64,000 nucleotides of DNA. Source: Timema cristinae (lineage: Eukaryota; Arthropoda; Insecta; Phasmatodea; Timematidae). The stretch is from NCBI GenBank assembly GCA_039000515.1, contig JBCFYV010000001.1, positions 33,564,061 through 33,628,060 on the forward strand. The letters run 5' to 3'. Positions 11,490 to 22,960 of the stretch are shown here, piece after piece. The position numbers and the translations under genes are program-made. Every line of letters begins with the position of its first letter. Position 1 is the stretch's first letter. The notes beneath the pieces are model-generated. The model searched no databases. It had not been told where the DNA came from and saw only the letters and a program-made list of their open reading frames with translations.

Positions 11490-11790
11490 GATATTTAATG
11501 TGCACTTTCTGACCTGACTGATTTTATCAGCACATGAGAGCGAAAGCAAAAGGGCCTTCCAATTTTGCCGGTAAAGGTATTTTCACATACCTTCCAAAGA
11601 TCTTTTACATGCACATTTTACATTTTAAATTTACTTCAACATGGGACTGACAGCTTTACCTTCCCTTTGAAGGAAGTTTTACTATAGATTTTTATTGCTA
11701 AAAAAAATCCATCAACCCTACCTGGGTTGGAACCCATGAGTCCTGAGGAGAGCATTTTATCCCAAGATCATTGAGGTCAATGGCACAGTA
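11490..11790 (-). repeat. SINE-like repeat, family B
   Basis: It matches the element at 49625-49890 in reverse. Shared blocks are the 3' CAGAAAGTGCACATTAAAT-type tail with a TGCTGAT motif, the GGAAGGTATGTGAAAATACC block, the CATGTAAAAGA block and a tRNA B-box-like GGGTTGGAACCC near 11720. Confidence 0.6.
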
Positions 11791-11829
11791 TTGATAATGT
11801 GAGTGTGGGCTTCAAAAATAACCTATTCT

Positions 11830-12753
11830 AAAAAATAGTGTTTTGTAATATAAGTGTAACCAACCAAACTTATTGGTATATATTTTTTATTGTGAATTAA
11901 ATTAAAGTCAGTTTAGAATAGTAAATAAATATATTTCAGATAAGATGGATTAGGTAACCAGAATAAAAAATAAAATAAAAAATTACAAAGTAGGATTATT
12001 TTTCCAATCAAATTATATTTACATAGAAATACCAACTTGTTGAACCTAAAGGAACTAGGCTTACAACAATAATTGTCTCAAGTACATCTGTGAGCACTTA
12101 GAAGTGATTTTACTTCTTCAGGTCAATTTGTTTCATATTGAAGTGAATGACGTGAAAATATAATTTACTTTCCAAGACATCTTGTTTAAATACCATCAAA
12201 TAGTGTTAGCAGTGCCATAAGTCAACTGGTTACATAGTTTATTCTGCAATTTAATCCGAAAAGGTTTGATTTGGGTTTCAAGTGTCTCTACCCACTTGAT
12301 TATTCAACAATAACTCTGGATTCACTATTGCAAAGTGCAGGTGCATTTTCATCACTATGAATCAGAATTCAAATATTTTTCCAGGTATTAGGCTTTATGA
12401 GTTTGATAAAGCTGGGAGTGAGCACCTAAAAAGTTTATTCAAGATTGCATTGAACAAAGATGTTTCAACTTGATGGAAATATAGTTTTAACAGTTATTTA
12501 CACATTTTAATGGTTATTAAAACAGTTATATTAAATCTCCCTAAAATTGCTCAATATTTTTCCCAGATATTTTGTAATCACATTTGAAATCATTCAAGAA
12601 ACAAACTAAAAAAGAGAAAAACCCTTAAATTTCCTATTTAACTACTAGTAAAAAATTATTCAGGGAGCACAGATACTAAAAAGGTCAGCCAAGAGCACAA
12701 ATTAAATAGATGTTAAATAATATTATGTAACTAATAGAGTTTCAATTTGTTAA
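11830..12753. other. AT-rich non-coding stretch
   Basis: No gene, recognised repeat or inverted repeat was seen between the family B repeat and the P-type transposon. Confidence 0.3.
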
Positions 12754-12761
12754 GTATATTC

Positions 12762-12798
12762 CACAGTCCCTAGACTAGACGGTAGGGGCCACGAGCTG
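12762..12798 (+). repeat. Left terminal inverted repeat of the P-type element
   Basis: It starts CACAGTCCCTAGACTAGAC and pairs with 16091-16127 at 29 of 37 positions. Confidence 0.8.
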
Positions 12799-12934
12799 TA
12801 TACACAGTGGCAAGCCCTGTCCCCTGACGTCAAGTGGACACCAAGCTAACTATGGCTGAGAGCTACGCGTCAATCACTGAGTGTGTTTACTTATGTAATA
12901 ACAGTATAGTTTCATCAAATGTGATTTTGTAACA

Positions 12935-15420
12935 ATGGTGTGTTGTGCAATTGCCAGTTGTACTAATCACGATAGACACCAAAAGAACATAAGCATTCAT
13001 TTTTACCAGTTTCCTAAAAACAATGAAATTAGATTAAAGTGTATAAATCCTTGCAAGTTGGCCAATTCACTTGCCATTGATATTGTTCAAGTGTGCTCAA
13101 TATATTTTGATGAATTAGACTGTATAAAGGATTTAAAGAGTGAGTTATTAAATCTTTCTATAAAACATGTGTTAGAGCGTAAGTCAGTTCATCATTTAAA
13201 TCTACCAATATGTAGTCCTGTTTTAAATCCGACTAGGCCCACTTGTAATGATAGTAAAATACGAGTAGAAAAACGGCATTCTCGCAAAGAAGTATAATAA
13301 CTTTTACAATAATCATCAAACAATGATACAGAATTCTTAAGAAATTAATCTGTAAATCAAGAAATAGGCCATGAAAATACACAGTAATGTAGTTCTAGTG
13401 TTGCTGAACTGTCTGTAGAATTAAAGTCTATGAAAGATGAAAATGACAATTTAAAACAACAAATTAAGAACCTGCAAGAACAACTAAAATCAACAAATTA
13501 TGAGTTAATACAATTAAACAACATTTCTCGTGTATTTGAGGGTGCATTTTCCGCAAGTCAGCAACAAGCCTTAAAAAAAAGGAAGGTGTTTTAATTGGTT
13601 GTCCGATGATATTGCTAGGGCTGTCACTTTACGGTGTCTATCATTAAAAGCTCTGGATTTTGTGAGAGATGTGTTAAAAATATCTCCATCCCAGTAAAGT
13701 CACCATCATGCGGCATTTTAAACCATTTTATGTCTCTCCAAAATTCATTGGGCCTTAGTACCGACATTTTAAAAACACAAGCAAGTCTGTTCACAAAATT
13801 TGAGAAAGATGTCGTCCTTAGCTTCAATGAGATGAAGGTTAACAGTGATCTTTGCTATGATCAAAGTGAAGAATTAATTAGAGAGCCTCACAACAATGTC
13901 CAAGTCATGGTAATAAGATGTTTAGTTGGAAAGTGGATGCAACCTATATATTATAACTTTGACACAGCAGTCACAAAGGAACTGCTAATCAAATATCATT
14001 CAAGTAGTTGAAAACACTGGTTTCAGAGTGAGAGCATTTGTCTGTGACATGGGACCTTCAAACAGAAAACTGATGACCGATTTGAGTATTTCGTTGGATA
14101 AACCGTCAATGAAAAATCCAACAAGTAAAGATCAAAATATTAAATGGGGTTTTAGTGTTGTCCCACATGTTCTGAAGCTATTACAAAATCACCTTTTTGA
14201 TGAGGGATATAAACTTGAATGTGGAAAATGCGTTACAAAAGAAGCATTTATAAAATTAATTGAAATGCAAAGAGATGGAGAAGACTTACAATATGCGCAT
14301 AAACTATCTATGGAGCATATTCTTGTAGCTGGGACGGAGTGGCAGAAAGTAGGGAAAGCCGCAGAACTGTTTCACTAATTGTTGGGAAAGCAATATGCTA
14401 TAACTTCCCTGAGTTCAATCATTTATGAGAAACTGTATTGATTGTAAACATTGGATTTGACGTACTAAACCCTCAAATCTCAGTGTGCGGAATATACAGT
14501 TTGAAAAGTGTGTATGGCAACTGTACAAATGAGAATGATGATGCGCTAAACAAACTTTAGATCAACTAATATTCACAATGAGATTAATTAGAAATAAAAG
14601 GTGAAAAAAAAACTAATATCAGACAAACTTCTTTCTTTTCAAAGGGGGTTTCAGATGTCTATAAATAGCCTTTGTAGTCTGTTTAAGGATTTGAAATATG
14701 AGGGCTACTTTTCTCAAATTTGAGGATTAGGACAATTTTACAACCATCCTCTGCCCACCACTGTATCTCATAGAATTAAGTCTCTAAAATTTAGCCGCAA
14801 TGCTGGAGAGGTGATTAACTGTGAAAACTGTAAATATGAAAAAGGAATTCAAACACCAAGAGCGGACATTCTGTCTGAGACTACATAAGACGCGGCACCT
14901 CAGACCTTGTCACATAATAGTGAAGAAGACGAAACTGCAGTGTCAACCCAAATCGAACAGGCTGACAATGAATATGATGTTGAGTTCACATCCACAGTCG
15001 ATGGCCTCCTTATCAAACATTTTCAAGATGACTCGACACATACAACTATTGAAGAGAGGACTGAGCTACTGGAAATTATTGCCAGCTACATCGCCTACAG
15101 AGAGAAGAAGTATCAAGAAAAGCTAGCATGTACGGAACACTGACCAGAGACACTTCTCCTTAAGGAATGAACTGGCTGCAAACAATATCAAGGGGATTGA
15201 TAATGAAACCCATGGGAGAATTTGTCACCAGTGTTATAAAAATGGAAAACAAATGTAATCACTTTAAGGAGGCTTTGTTAAGCAATGTTCTGGTGTTTTC
15301 ACAAAGTGGAGGACAGAATAAAAAGTAAATATCCTAAAATCGACGAATTTGTGGTTTTGTGTTTTTTTAAGAATCTGTACGTTTATTAGAATGAAAGACA
15401 TAAATAAACGTAGATAAAAA
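12935..15420 (+). pseudogene. Broken THAP-domain P-element transposase
   Basis: The frame starts at ATG 12935 with a THAP-like Zn-binding domain (MVCCAIASC at the start, H-F-Y-x-F-P at about 28-33). Several THAP hallmarks are changed: the usual Trp is absent and the C-x2-H-F pair reads C-S-I-Y-F. A leucine-rich coiled-coil segment follows (13403-13590, same frame but after stops). The catalytic region continues in other frames: a W-L-S-D-D-I-A block at 13596, the SFNEMKV block at about 13820-13840, the CDMGPSN block at about 14040-14060, an FDVLNPQ block near 14457, an FQMSINSLCSLFKDLKYEGY block from 14651, and a C-terminal MKP-x-x-EFV block near 15204. At least five frame changes and several stops make it non-functional. 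The first catalytic acidic position, in the SFDEM-like motif of P transposases, is Asn here; family motif positions are recalled, not aligned. Confidence 0.8.
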
Positions 15421-16090
15421 AAAAGTTAAAAGTGTAGTAAACATACCGCTAGTGAACGAAGAAAATAAAACAAAGAAGATTAGGAAAGTGGTGCAACCGT
15501 TTCAACTGAAAGTGCATTCTACAATAATGTTCCTAATTAAAGGTAAGCATTACAAATGTTATCAACCATTGGAACATTTTATAAATTTAAAAATCAAATA
15601 AATACACTGTATGCCATAGTTGATATTAATAAATAAACCTAAAACTAAAAAGGCGCTTGCACAACAATAGTAGTTTTATTTGCAACAGAATTGTGTTATA
15701 ATGTTTATACAATTTAAATACAATAATATAATTTTATAAAATAGGCCTATGACTATGTAACAATAATTTTACCAAACAAATATCATGAATGCTATAGCTT
15801 TTATAATATTATACTGTTTCATAAATATAACACTGAAATATTGCTTGTAGAATGATATATTTTGTTATATTTTCCATGCATTAGGTTTCTGTTGAATAAA
15901 GCTAAAATGCAATATTATAATTTCGTAATCAGGTGCAATTTAACAATAGTATTCGATAGAGTTAAAAGAAATAAATAAGTAGTTAAACAGTAATAAGTGT
16001 ATTCTTAGAATATGCCAATGCTCGGCTCGAGTATTGCTAACGTACCAAGTCAGCTGGTGGTGTCAAGGCTGCGTCATCACTGGAGTGGAC

Positions 16091-16127
16091 CTGCGCGTGA
16101 CCTCTACAGTCTAGTCTAGTAATTGTG
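16091..16127 (-). repeat. Right terminal inverted repeat of the P-type element
   Basis: Reversed, it begins CACAATTACTAGACTAGAC and pairs with 12762-12798. It is followed by the target duplication GTGTATTC at 16128-16135. Confidence 0.8.
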
Positions 16128-16135
16128 GTGTATTC

Positions 16136-17959
16136 TATAAATCTCTTTGTGTTTATTTAATGCTGAGTAAGGATTTGTTTTATGAAAGTATATGATTTAA
16201 AGAAAAAATGACAAGAATCATGTATTTCCTGTTTGTCCTTTACATATTATTCCTTTTCATGTTCCTATCTAAGTGTTCTAGCATTCTTTATCATTTTCCT
16301 TTTTCTCCCTTTTGTGTTTTTTTGGTTTCCTCTTTTAGCATGTTGCGTTGCGCATTTCCCACTTCTCCCTGATGAGTCTAGATAGAATAAAACCAAGGTC
16401 GCGGGATTGGACGGTACCGATCGATTTTCTTTAGGAGGCTGCCATTACCTCTTTGTCTAGTGGCAGCAGTGTAAAGTGTGAACTGTGTTCTTCTTTTCAT
16501 AGTAAAAGGTCACACTGTGTTTGTTCCAGGTATGTTTCAATCCACCTCTTTTATACCTTCTTCCAAATATTATGACTCACATACATTAACTTTGGCTTCT
16601 AGAAGATACTGTTTTATCAGTAGGCTGTGAGTGGTTTTTGATCAGATACATTTTTTTTCAAGTGACCAGTATCTTATTACTCATCTCGGCTATTCACAGT
16701 GGGCATTATTGTGGCATAACTTATCAGTGATCTATTTAGTGTAGAATCTATTTAGTTCACACATAAACAAGTTGAGTGATGGGTAAATCTAATATATAAA
16801 GCAGAGTATTTGTTTACGTGAACCAAATCTAAATGTTCTTAACCAATTTAAACTATTTTAATATCAGTTGAATTCATATGAAAACAATAAAGGAGTGGTT
16901 TTACAACAACATTTTCTAGAAAATAAATATATCATATATAAAAATCCATAGATTTGCTAAGATAAACTTAGGTGTGTTTGTAACAAAATTTTTCATTCGA
17001 ATTCTAAGCTAAATAATAAACTGAGTTTACTAGAAGTTGTATAGAATAATTTTTTCAATCTTAATAGCAAAAATACTGATGTAAGCATGTGGACAAAATC
17101 TTTTGTATGGGTGAATAGGGTTGTCTATACCCTTAAAATGTTTCATTTACAGTGTGTGTGTAAGCCTTTTTTTTATATATATGGAAATCCACTTTCGACC
17201 ACCTACATTGAGTGAGTGTCACTAAAGTTTGTAATTTTAAAAATAATGTCTTATTTGAATTAATAATTATAAAGTTTAGCTAAAAAGTTAGGTTATCAAA
17301 AGATTCAAATAATACTTTCTTATGAATAACCGTATAATTTTCTTTACATCATTAATTAAACAGATTAGGAATGTTGAGTACAATTGTATATTTTCTTTGA
17401 GCCATTGTGGCAATATGAGTTTCTAGTTTTCAAATAGCAGGCTTTGTATTAAAATCAGACTGTATGTGCTGCTACAAATGAGCAAATATAATAAAAATGT
17501 GTAATCGTCATAGATGAATTTCAAAATACTGAGGAATGAAACACTGAAAAATTTGGTGAATGCAAACTGGATAATTTGTTTATATTAATATTAATTTTTA
17601 CTTAAACTTTTTTATTCATGTATTACCATTTTTTCATACAGTGTTTAAGGACTTTAGATTATATATGTGACCTCTTCAATTTTTTTTTTTTTTTCTACTA
17701 TCTGTTCATATTGTTCACAAGTTATATTTACTTAATATGGTTAATATGGACATAGGATATGGAGGGTGAATGTTAAGGAGATCCACCAGCATTCACTCGG
17801 AGAAGATGAAAAGCAATTGGTGGGGGGAAAAAATGATAGTTTTAAATTATCCTAACATTTAAGGCTTAATTTCGTAGATTCTGGTGTTGAGATCCCATAT
17901 AAAACAAAGCCTAATGAAGTGCAATAGATTGTTCAGAATCAGGTTATAACTACAAATAC
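16136..17959. other. AT-rich non-coding stretch beside the AN1-finger exons
   Basis: Apart from the family D repeat at 16385-16560 it holds a TTTTTATATATAT stretch near 17170 and no recognised coding sequence. The next exon of the ZFAND2-like gene would be expected here or further left but was not found. Confidence 0.3.
16385..16560 (+). repeat. Dispersed repeat, family D
   Basis: The block GCCATTACCTCTTTGTCTAG, then GGCAGCAGTGTAAAGTGTGA, recurs with changes at about 41945-42055 and 46265-46400 (plus) and 37850-38160 and 54055-54340 (minus). The class is unknown. Confidence 0.55.
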
Positions 17960-18143
17960 CTTTCGTCGATCGATGGCTGAGATGGCCTGGCAGTCCTGCT
18001 CAATGTGTTCCCCCACCACCTTATCTGGTTGCTCCCCAGGACCCACCAAGACTGAAGTATTGCACAAAGGACATAAAGGAACTTGCACGTCCTTTTGGCA
18101 CGCTGATGGGCAGTTGTGACAGCTGTATACCATATGCTCCTTG
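17960..18143 (-). CDS. ZFAND2-like AN1 zinc-finger protein, exon 3
   Basis: The exon is 184 nt, entering after a TTTTGTGTCAG acceptor with one base of a split Cys codon and leaving in phase 0 at AAAG|GTATTT. It completes the first AN1 finger (KEHMVYSCHNC) and encodes the linker typical of ZFAND2 proteins: CPLCN, then PGEQPDKVVGEHIEQDC. ZFAND2A/B (AIRAP/AIRAPL) proteins bind ubiquitin and associate with the proteasome and p97 under proteotoxic stress. The reading would go on as RRKVF, close to the family's R-K-I-F, but soon stops, so the donor is preferred. The second AN1 finger and any ubiquitin-interacting motif should lie in later exons that I could not find. Phase agreement with the other two exons makes the call firm. 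Confidence 0.85.
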
Positions 18144-18579
18144 CTGACACAAAACATTCCTTATTTGTGAAATATGGAGTAAAAAGATAAGTCTGAAAAC
18201 TTATTTTGAAACTAAACAAAGTTCTACTAAAATTGATATATTAAAATTAAAATAAAGCTTTGTTAAAACTAACTTTAAATGTGCCTAGCTTGAAAATAAT
18301 TGGTTTCCCCCCTAATATGGAGCCTGAAAGTTTTTGGTGGAATAATAGCAATCAGTTGATTATATTGTTTATTATTAATAGCAATAAATAAATTTAGCAA
18401 CAAAATGATGGGCTTATTTATTAGTGATTTTGCAACAACTAGTCATGTTAAATTTTATAAATGGTTTACAAGGTGAAAAACTAAAGTGATAAACAATATT
18501 AAAAAACATTTTTATGCTCTGGATGCACTACTTTAAATACCATTTTGGTTTGGTTTAGAATCAACACTCAATACCTTAA

Positions 18580-18950
18580 TGGACCACCTTTGTGATCTAG
18601 TGGTTAGAGTTCCCGGCTACAGATCCAGAGGTCCTGGGTTCAATCCCCTGTGCTACCAGAATCTTTCTGTGAAGCAGTGGGTTTGGAATGGGGCCAAAAT
18701 TAAGTCTCATGAGAACAAATGAGCTACATGAATAAATAAGTAGCAGCTTTGGTCTAGAAAACTGAGATTAATTGCTAGAAGGTTAATTATGCTGACCACA
18801 TGACACCCTCTATTCGCAATAGTTGGCACTATTACTGCTAATGGTGGTGGTGGCCATCGCCGCTTGGTCGGTAAACCTATAGTTCACTTGCAGGCTCATA
18901 CAAAAGAGTTACACCTTAATGACGATTAGGATAATCCCCAACTAAACAAA
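18580..18950 (+). repeat. tRNA-derived SINE, family C
   Basis: The head has an A-box-like TGATCTAGTGG and a B-box GGGTTCAATCCC, followed by a body shared with 24628-24920 and, reversed, 61190-61525 (blocks CTCATGAGAACAAATGAGC, GAAAACTGAGATTAAT, TGCTGACCACATGA). It lies in intron 2 of the ZFAND2-like gene. Confidence 0.8.
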
Positions 18951-19867
18951 TATTGAAGGATGTGTGTAATAAGGAAATCAAGGGAGAAAACATTAAAGCC
19001 AGAATACCTCTTTAGGACAGAGTCAAAAACTTACTTAAGTTACTATGTTCAAATTTTTATGAATAACATTATCTGACAGCTAGAGAATTTACTGAATCTA
19101 CTTTCATATATTCATGTCATGATCTTTAAATCAGTTTTTGATTAATATTAAATCAACACCTATAATTTAATAATTTTATCAAAATAGTAAAAGTTATCAA
19201 TTTTGACGATAAAATAATATATTTGAGTAGGTCCTATTCTAAATGTTCCCTCTTATGAAAATTTTACTGCAATACCTGTAGTTAAAGTTCTGAGTCAAAT
19301 TATCATCATAGAGTGCTATTTTCATCAAAACAGATTCAAGTAACTTAACCTTGATTATACATGCTGTAGCAAATATTATAAACTTGCAAAATTACCTGGC
19401 ATTACCCGGGATAACCACACAATTTACTTTAGGCAACGCTCCTGTTTGCTTCAATCAGACAGAAAAAAAAAATTTTCATTTTCTATCTTCTGACATAGTT
19501 TTTAGTAAGTTTAATAAAATCTCTCTAAAAATTTGATTTTAGCTTCGAGGTGAACATATTTGTGCACAGGAGCAAGTAGTTTTAATGTTTTTGAAAGATT
19601 AAGAAAATTATAAATAAATTTTAAAAAATACTTTTGAAATAGGTAGGCCAACTAATTATTTAAAAAAAGCATATGCTCAAAGAACTAAACATTGATTGTT
19701 GTAGTGCAATAAGAGGCAAGTTAGACAAAATTTTAGGAATAAATTTGGGCTTCAAACATGCAATAAATTAGCTACACGTTCTTAAACCTCTGAATTAAAA
19801 TATTATTGTAGGCCTACACAGTATCACAGAAAGTAGGGCTAAATCTTGATTACAATTTGTGACTCAC
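18951..19867. other. Remainder of ZFAND2-like intron 2
   Basis: AT-rich intronic sequence; nothing else was recognised in it. Confidence 0.4.
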
Positions 19868-19910
19868 CAAAATGTCATCTGGCAGGCATCACATTTCAAA
19901 GGCAAGAAAT
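19868..19910 (-). CDS. ZFAND2-like AN1 zinc-finger protein, exon 2
   Basis: This 43-nt exon sits between a TTTTAG acceptor and a G|GTGAGT donor. It supplies FLPLKCDACQMTF, the centre of the first AN1 finger, where FLP-x-K-C-x2-C is the family signature. The Asp codon before it is split with exon 1 (G|AT) and the following Cys codon is split with exon 3 (TG|C). Both joins restore AN1 spacing: C-x4-C, nine residues to the next Cys, then C-x2-C. It is too short for ordinary open-frame scanning; the evidence is motif plus splice phase. Confidence 0.85.
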
Positions 19911-20204
19911 CTAAAACCAAAAACAAGTCACTAAAGTTTGTTCAATTGCTCACAAATTATGTAGCATTACTTATTGAAAAATAGATTGGACTAAAAACAA
20001 AAATCTTTTGATTCTGTGTTTAATTTAACGTTGAGATCTAGGTTTGGAAAACCAGTGACACAAATACTGAACCCCAGTCCACGTCTAATCACAATTAGCT
20101 AGATGTTGTTTTAAATAGAGAATAAAGTATGAGTCCTAACTAGGATACCCCTATCAAAGAGATTTGTGTTTCATTTCCAAGGCCAAATGAATAAACACAC
20201 TTAC

Positions 20205-20250
20205 CAGAACTTGTACAATCAGTGTATGTACAAATCTTCATGATGCTCAT
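20205..20250 (-). CDS. ZFAND2-like AN1 zinc-finger protein, exon 1 (start)
   Basis: The first exon is 46 nt: ATG at 20250 to a G|GTAAGTG donor at 20204. It encodes MSIMKICTYTDCTSS, giving the first two Cys of AN1 finger 1 with the usual C-x4-C spacing. The frame upstream of this ATG meets a stop within about 40 bases. The ATG three codons later is an alternative start. ZFAND2 proteins usually have about nine residues before the first Cys; here there are six. No promoter motif was identified to the right of it. Confidence 0.75.
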
Positions 20251-21009
20251 TTTAACACAATCATTAAAGCACAAGATATCAAATTATTGTTCAAATAATT
20301 GTACTAAATTAAGGTAGATCTATTAAATGAAATATGTGAACATGGTGATTGTATACATGCACTTTTATTTAGATAATTATCATAGGCCTACAATATTAAT
20401 CGTTTTCTTTGTAAGATAATCCAGAATGATTTATTTACTGACGAGAATGAACACACGTTAAATGGCAGTGTACAGAAATTGAACTATCAGTTAATTTATT
20501 AAATATTAACCCAGTATCAAAATAAACTCAATAATATCAACAAGCTTTTATGTTGCTATTTTATGCAAAGACCAATATATTCTACAAGACGTATGAGTAC
20601 TTTGGGCTAAAATAATATCACTAGTAGCGCTACTACCTATATTTCCTCATTCTTACTTAAATGTGGCTTAGATGATCATTATAAAACTTTTTATAAATAA
20701 TATTTTTCAAAGTAAATATGAATTGTTTAAAGGAAAATGTTAGCAAAGTACTAAAATTATGTTACAATAAAATTTGTTTTTTACACAGTAAAATATCCAG
20801 AAAAAATAGTTAAAACCCATTAATATATTTACATAATTTGAAATTTGAAAATGTCTCTACTTTGTGTAGTGAGAGGCGGCAAAGAGCCAAAAATTCATTT
20901 TCATTTATTTAAGGTATTAAACGCGCACTTTCTGAATCAACTGAGTGTATCAACACAATAAAGAGCAAATAAACATTGTTTGGAATTTAATAGCACGTAT
21001 AACTACACA
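20251..21009. other. 5' flank of the ZFAND2-like gene
   Basis: AT-rich sequence with no recognised exon or core promoter. A piece of SINE family B lies at 20860-20965. Confidence 0.3.
20860..20965 (-). repeat. SINE family B fragment
   Basis: It contains the family's 3' block reversed (GCGCACTTTCTGAATCAACT and a GTATCAACACA motif) next to AAGAGCCAAAAATT. Confidence 0.45.
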
Positions 21010-21240
21010 ACTTTTTTTTTTAATCACAGCACCTTGCTCGGGCTTTACGCTTATATACTAATTACGCAAATGGTTTTAAGAATTATGAAGGTTATATTTT
21101 AGAGGAAATCTACGCGTATTGACGTGGAAATAGAGAGGAAAACCATGCACCGTACAACCGATGAAAATTCGAACCTTGATCTTTCCTTCATCGGCAGTCT
21201 AATCTACTGCGAGAGTCAGACCATGAGCAGGGGTGTCGCA
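21010..21240 (-). repeat. tRNA-derived SINE, family A2
   Basis: Reversed, it shows the tRNA-like head with B-box AAGGTTCGAATTTTC near 21170, the middle block with CCTCTAAAATATAACCTTC, and the GCACCTTGCTCGGG-type tail end near 21030. Confidence 0.6.
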
Positions 21241-21636
21241 CGAAATATATTTTTTGGGGGGTGAACCAGTGTTTTTCCCAACTCTGAACATTTCGAAATT
21301 AGAAAAATATCCAAGTGGTAAAGGAGAGTACAAGGGCAATGGGCAATGTTTAAACGGGTGGGGGGAGAGCGGGCAGGAGGCTCCCAGGAAAATGTTAAAA
21401 TTTGGGGCGATAATCAAACTTTTAGGCATCTGTATTTTAAAATTTATTTGTTGATCTTGGGTTTTTCAAGCTACAAGGTTTTTCAGTGCATAAGTAAATA
21501 ACTTGAATTATGATTTATTTCAGTTTACTTGGATCTGAGCTAAATATCCAAATTAGCTAAATACAATTATTTAGATTTGCAGATATATCGTTCAAATTGT
21601 GTATCTATAGATTAAAAAATATAACTTACTTTATTA

Positions 21637-22264
21637 CAGTGGTTTCCAACATTTTGTAGTTTATGGCCACAACTTTTCTATCTGCCGCCATCGCGACCCT
21701 TTGATAACTTAAAAGTGTTCAAATTCTAGTTTTCAAGTTTTTGTTTCAATGTATCTTACTACCAGCCCGGCCTATCTTTATTTAATTACACCAGTGGGAT
21801 AAGTAAAATTTAGATGGAATGTACCCTTATTTGCATGTAGGGATATTAGGATAAACTACCCCTGGCCAGAATTAAGATCTTTAATTCACCTTCACTAACG
21901 AACCAAACCAAAAGAGCATGACATTACACCCGCATGTCCTTTAATGCTTGTTTTAATTATTATAGATGCTTATAATAATGATTATATGTGACAATGTGTG
22001 GTAAAAGAGAATCAACAAGCCGGGGGGGGGGGGGGGAGGGATGATTTTATGTTATGCTACAGTAAACCAAGTCAGCATGAAGCTATTAGAATGGAATAGC
22101 CAAAAGGAACCTATGAAGTAACATAGAAGTTTTTAACACTTAAACAACTTACATTTCTATTAGAATTTCACATCTTCCTGTAAACATTAAAATCCTTGAA
22201 AAAGTAAATATAGAGCTAAAACCCCACCCAAAAGATGCTGCGGCCCCTAGGTTGGAAACCGCTA
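21637..22264. mobile_element. Non-autonomous hAT-type element with perfect target duplication
   Basis: The 628-bp element starts CAGTGGTTTCCAAC and ends, reversed, TAGCGGTTTCCAAC. It is flanked by an exact 8-bp repeat, CTTTATTA, at 21629-21636 and 22265-22272. Both the terminal form and duplication length fit the hAT superfamily. There is no transposase. A fragment of SINE family A2 (about 21760-21870) and a run of 15 G (22022-22036) lie inside. Confidence 0.85.
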
Positions 22265-22649
22265 CTTTATTATAACACACTTAGAAGCATTATTTAACTA
22301 AGCTTCCTGAGATTTAATCTCACTCATCACTCTATCAATAACTTAGCAATCCGGCCCGGTTTGCTTAAAAATTTTCAGCTGTAAAATAATGCAATAAAAA
22401 AATGAATTTATGGATATTTCTACAGTATTCTGATACCTGTCTACCAATGTCCTGCTCCATAACCTCATGAAAGTTGCCCTAAAATGTTAATACTGGTATG
22501 TGAATAAACTATTAAAAACATATTGTAATTTAGCTTGCGAGGGTGAACGAGATTCCCCTGACATTTTATGAAATAACTGATGACAAACTCAAAATTGGCA
22601 CTCTAAACAACATGGTTATACAAAATTTCATGCAAATTGAATACTAAAT

Positions 22650-22960
22650 AACGTTGGTGACCTGGTGGTCTAGGGGTAAGGTGTCAGACTTCTGTGCTGG
22701 CGGCCGGGGTTCAATCCTCGGTCCCGGCACAGATTTATCTGATTTCCAAACCCTTCCTACACCTCTGACAAGACATCTTGTGAATGTGTGGAATGCCAGG
22801 CCGCCACCATGGTTCGGATTCCACATTAAACTGTAGGTCCTTCATTTCATCTCACAATCACCCTACCATTGCACATTAGCGCAAGAGCGTATAACCCAAA
22901 CGGGTAGTAAGACGCGGTGCTAATAATAAAATAATAATAATAATAATAAAAATAATAATA
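22650..22960 (+). repeat. tRNA-derived SINE, family A1, full length
   Basis: The head has A-box TGGTCTAGGGG and B-box GGTTCAATCCT. The body includes AGATTTATCTGATTTCCAAA and CATGGTTCGGATTCCACATT. The tail ACCCAAACGGGTAGTAAGAC, then GCGGTGCT, is shared with family A2. It ends in an (AAT)n microsatellite. The short open frames crossing it on both strands are not genes. Confidence 0.85.

Larger units (their letters stand above)
12762..16127 (+). mobile_element. P-element/THAP9-type DNA transposon, complete ends, inactive
   Basis: The element is 3366 bp. Its left 37 bases (12762-12798) and right 37 bases (16091-16127, reversed) match at 29 positions, sharing CACA at the tip and a TAGACTAGAC core. 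It is flanked by GTATATTC (12754-12761) and GTGTATTC (16128-16135), an 8-bp duplication with one mismatch, which is the duplication length known for P elements. Inside is a plus-strand THAP-domain transposase reading frame with many breaks. It lies in non-coding DNA between the long exon at 4354-8116 and the AN1-finger exons, opposite to their direction. Confidence 0.85.

Noticed and set aside
18580..18660. Possible real tRNA gene within an intron
   Set aside because: Same sequence and downstream body recur at 24628 and 61190; it is SINE family C.
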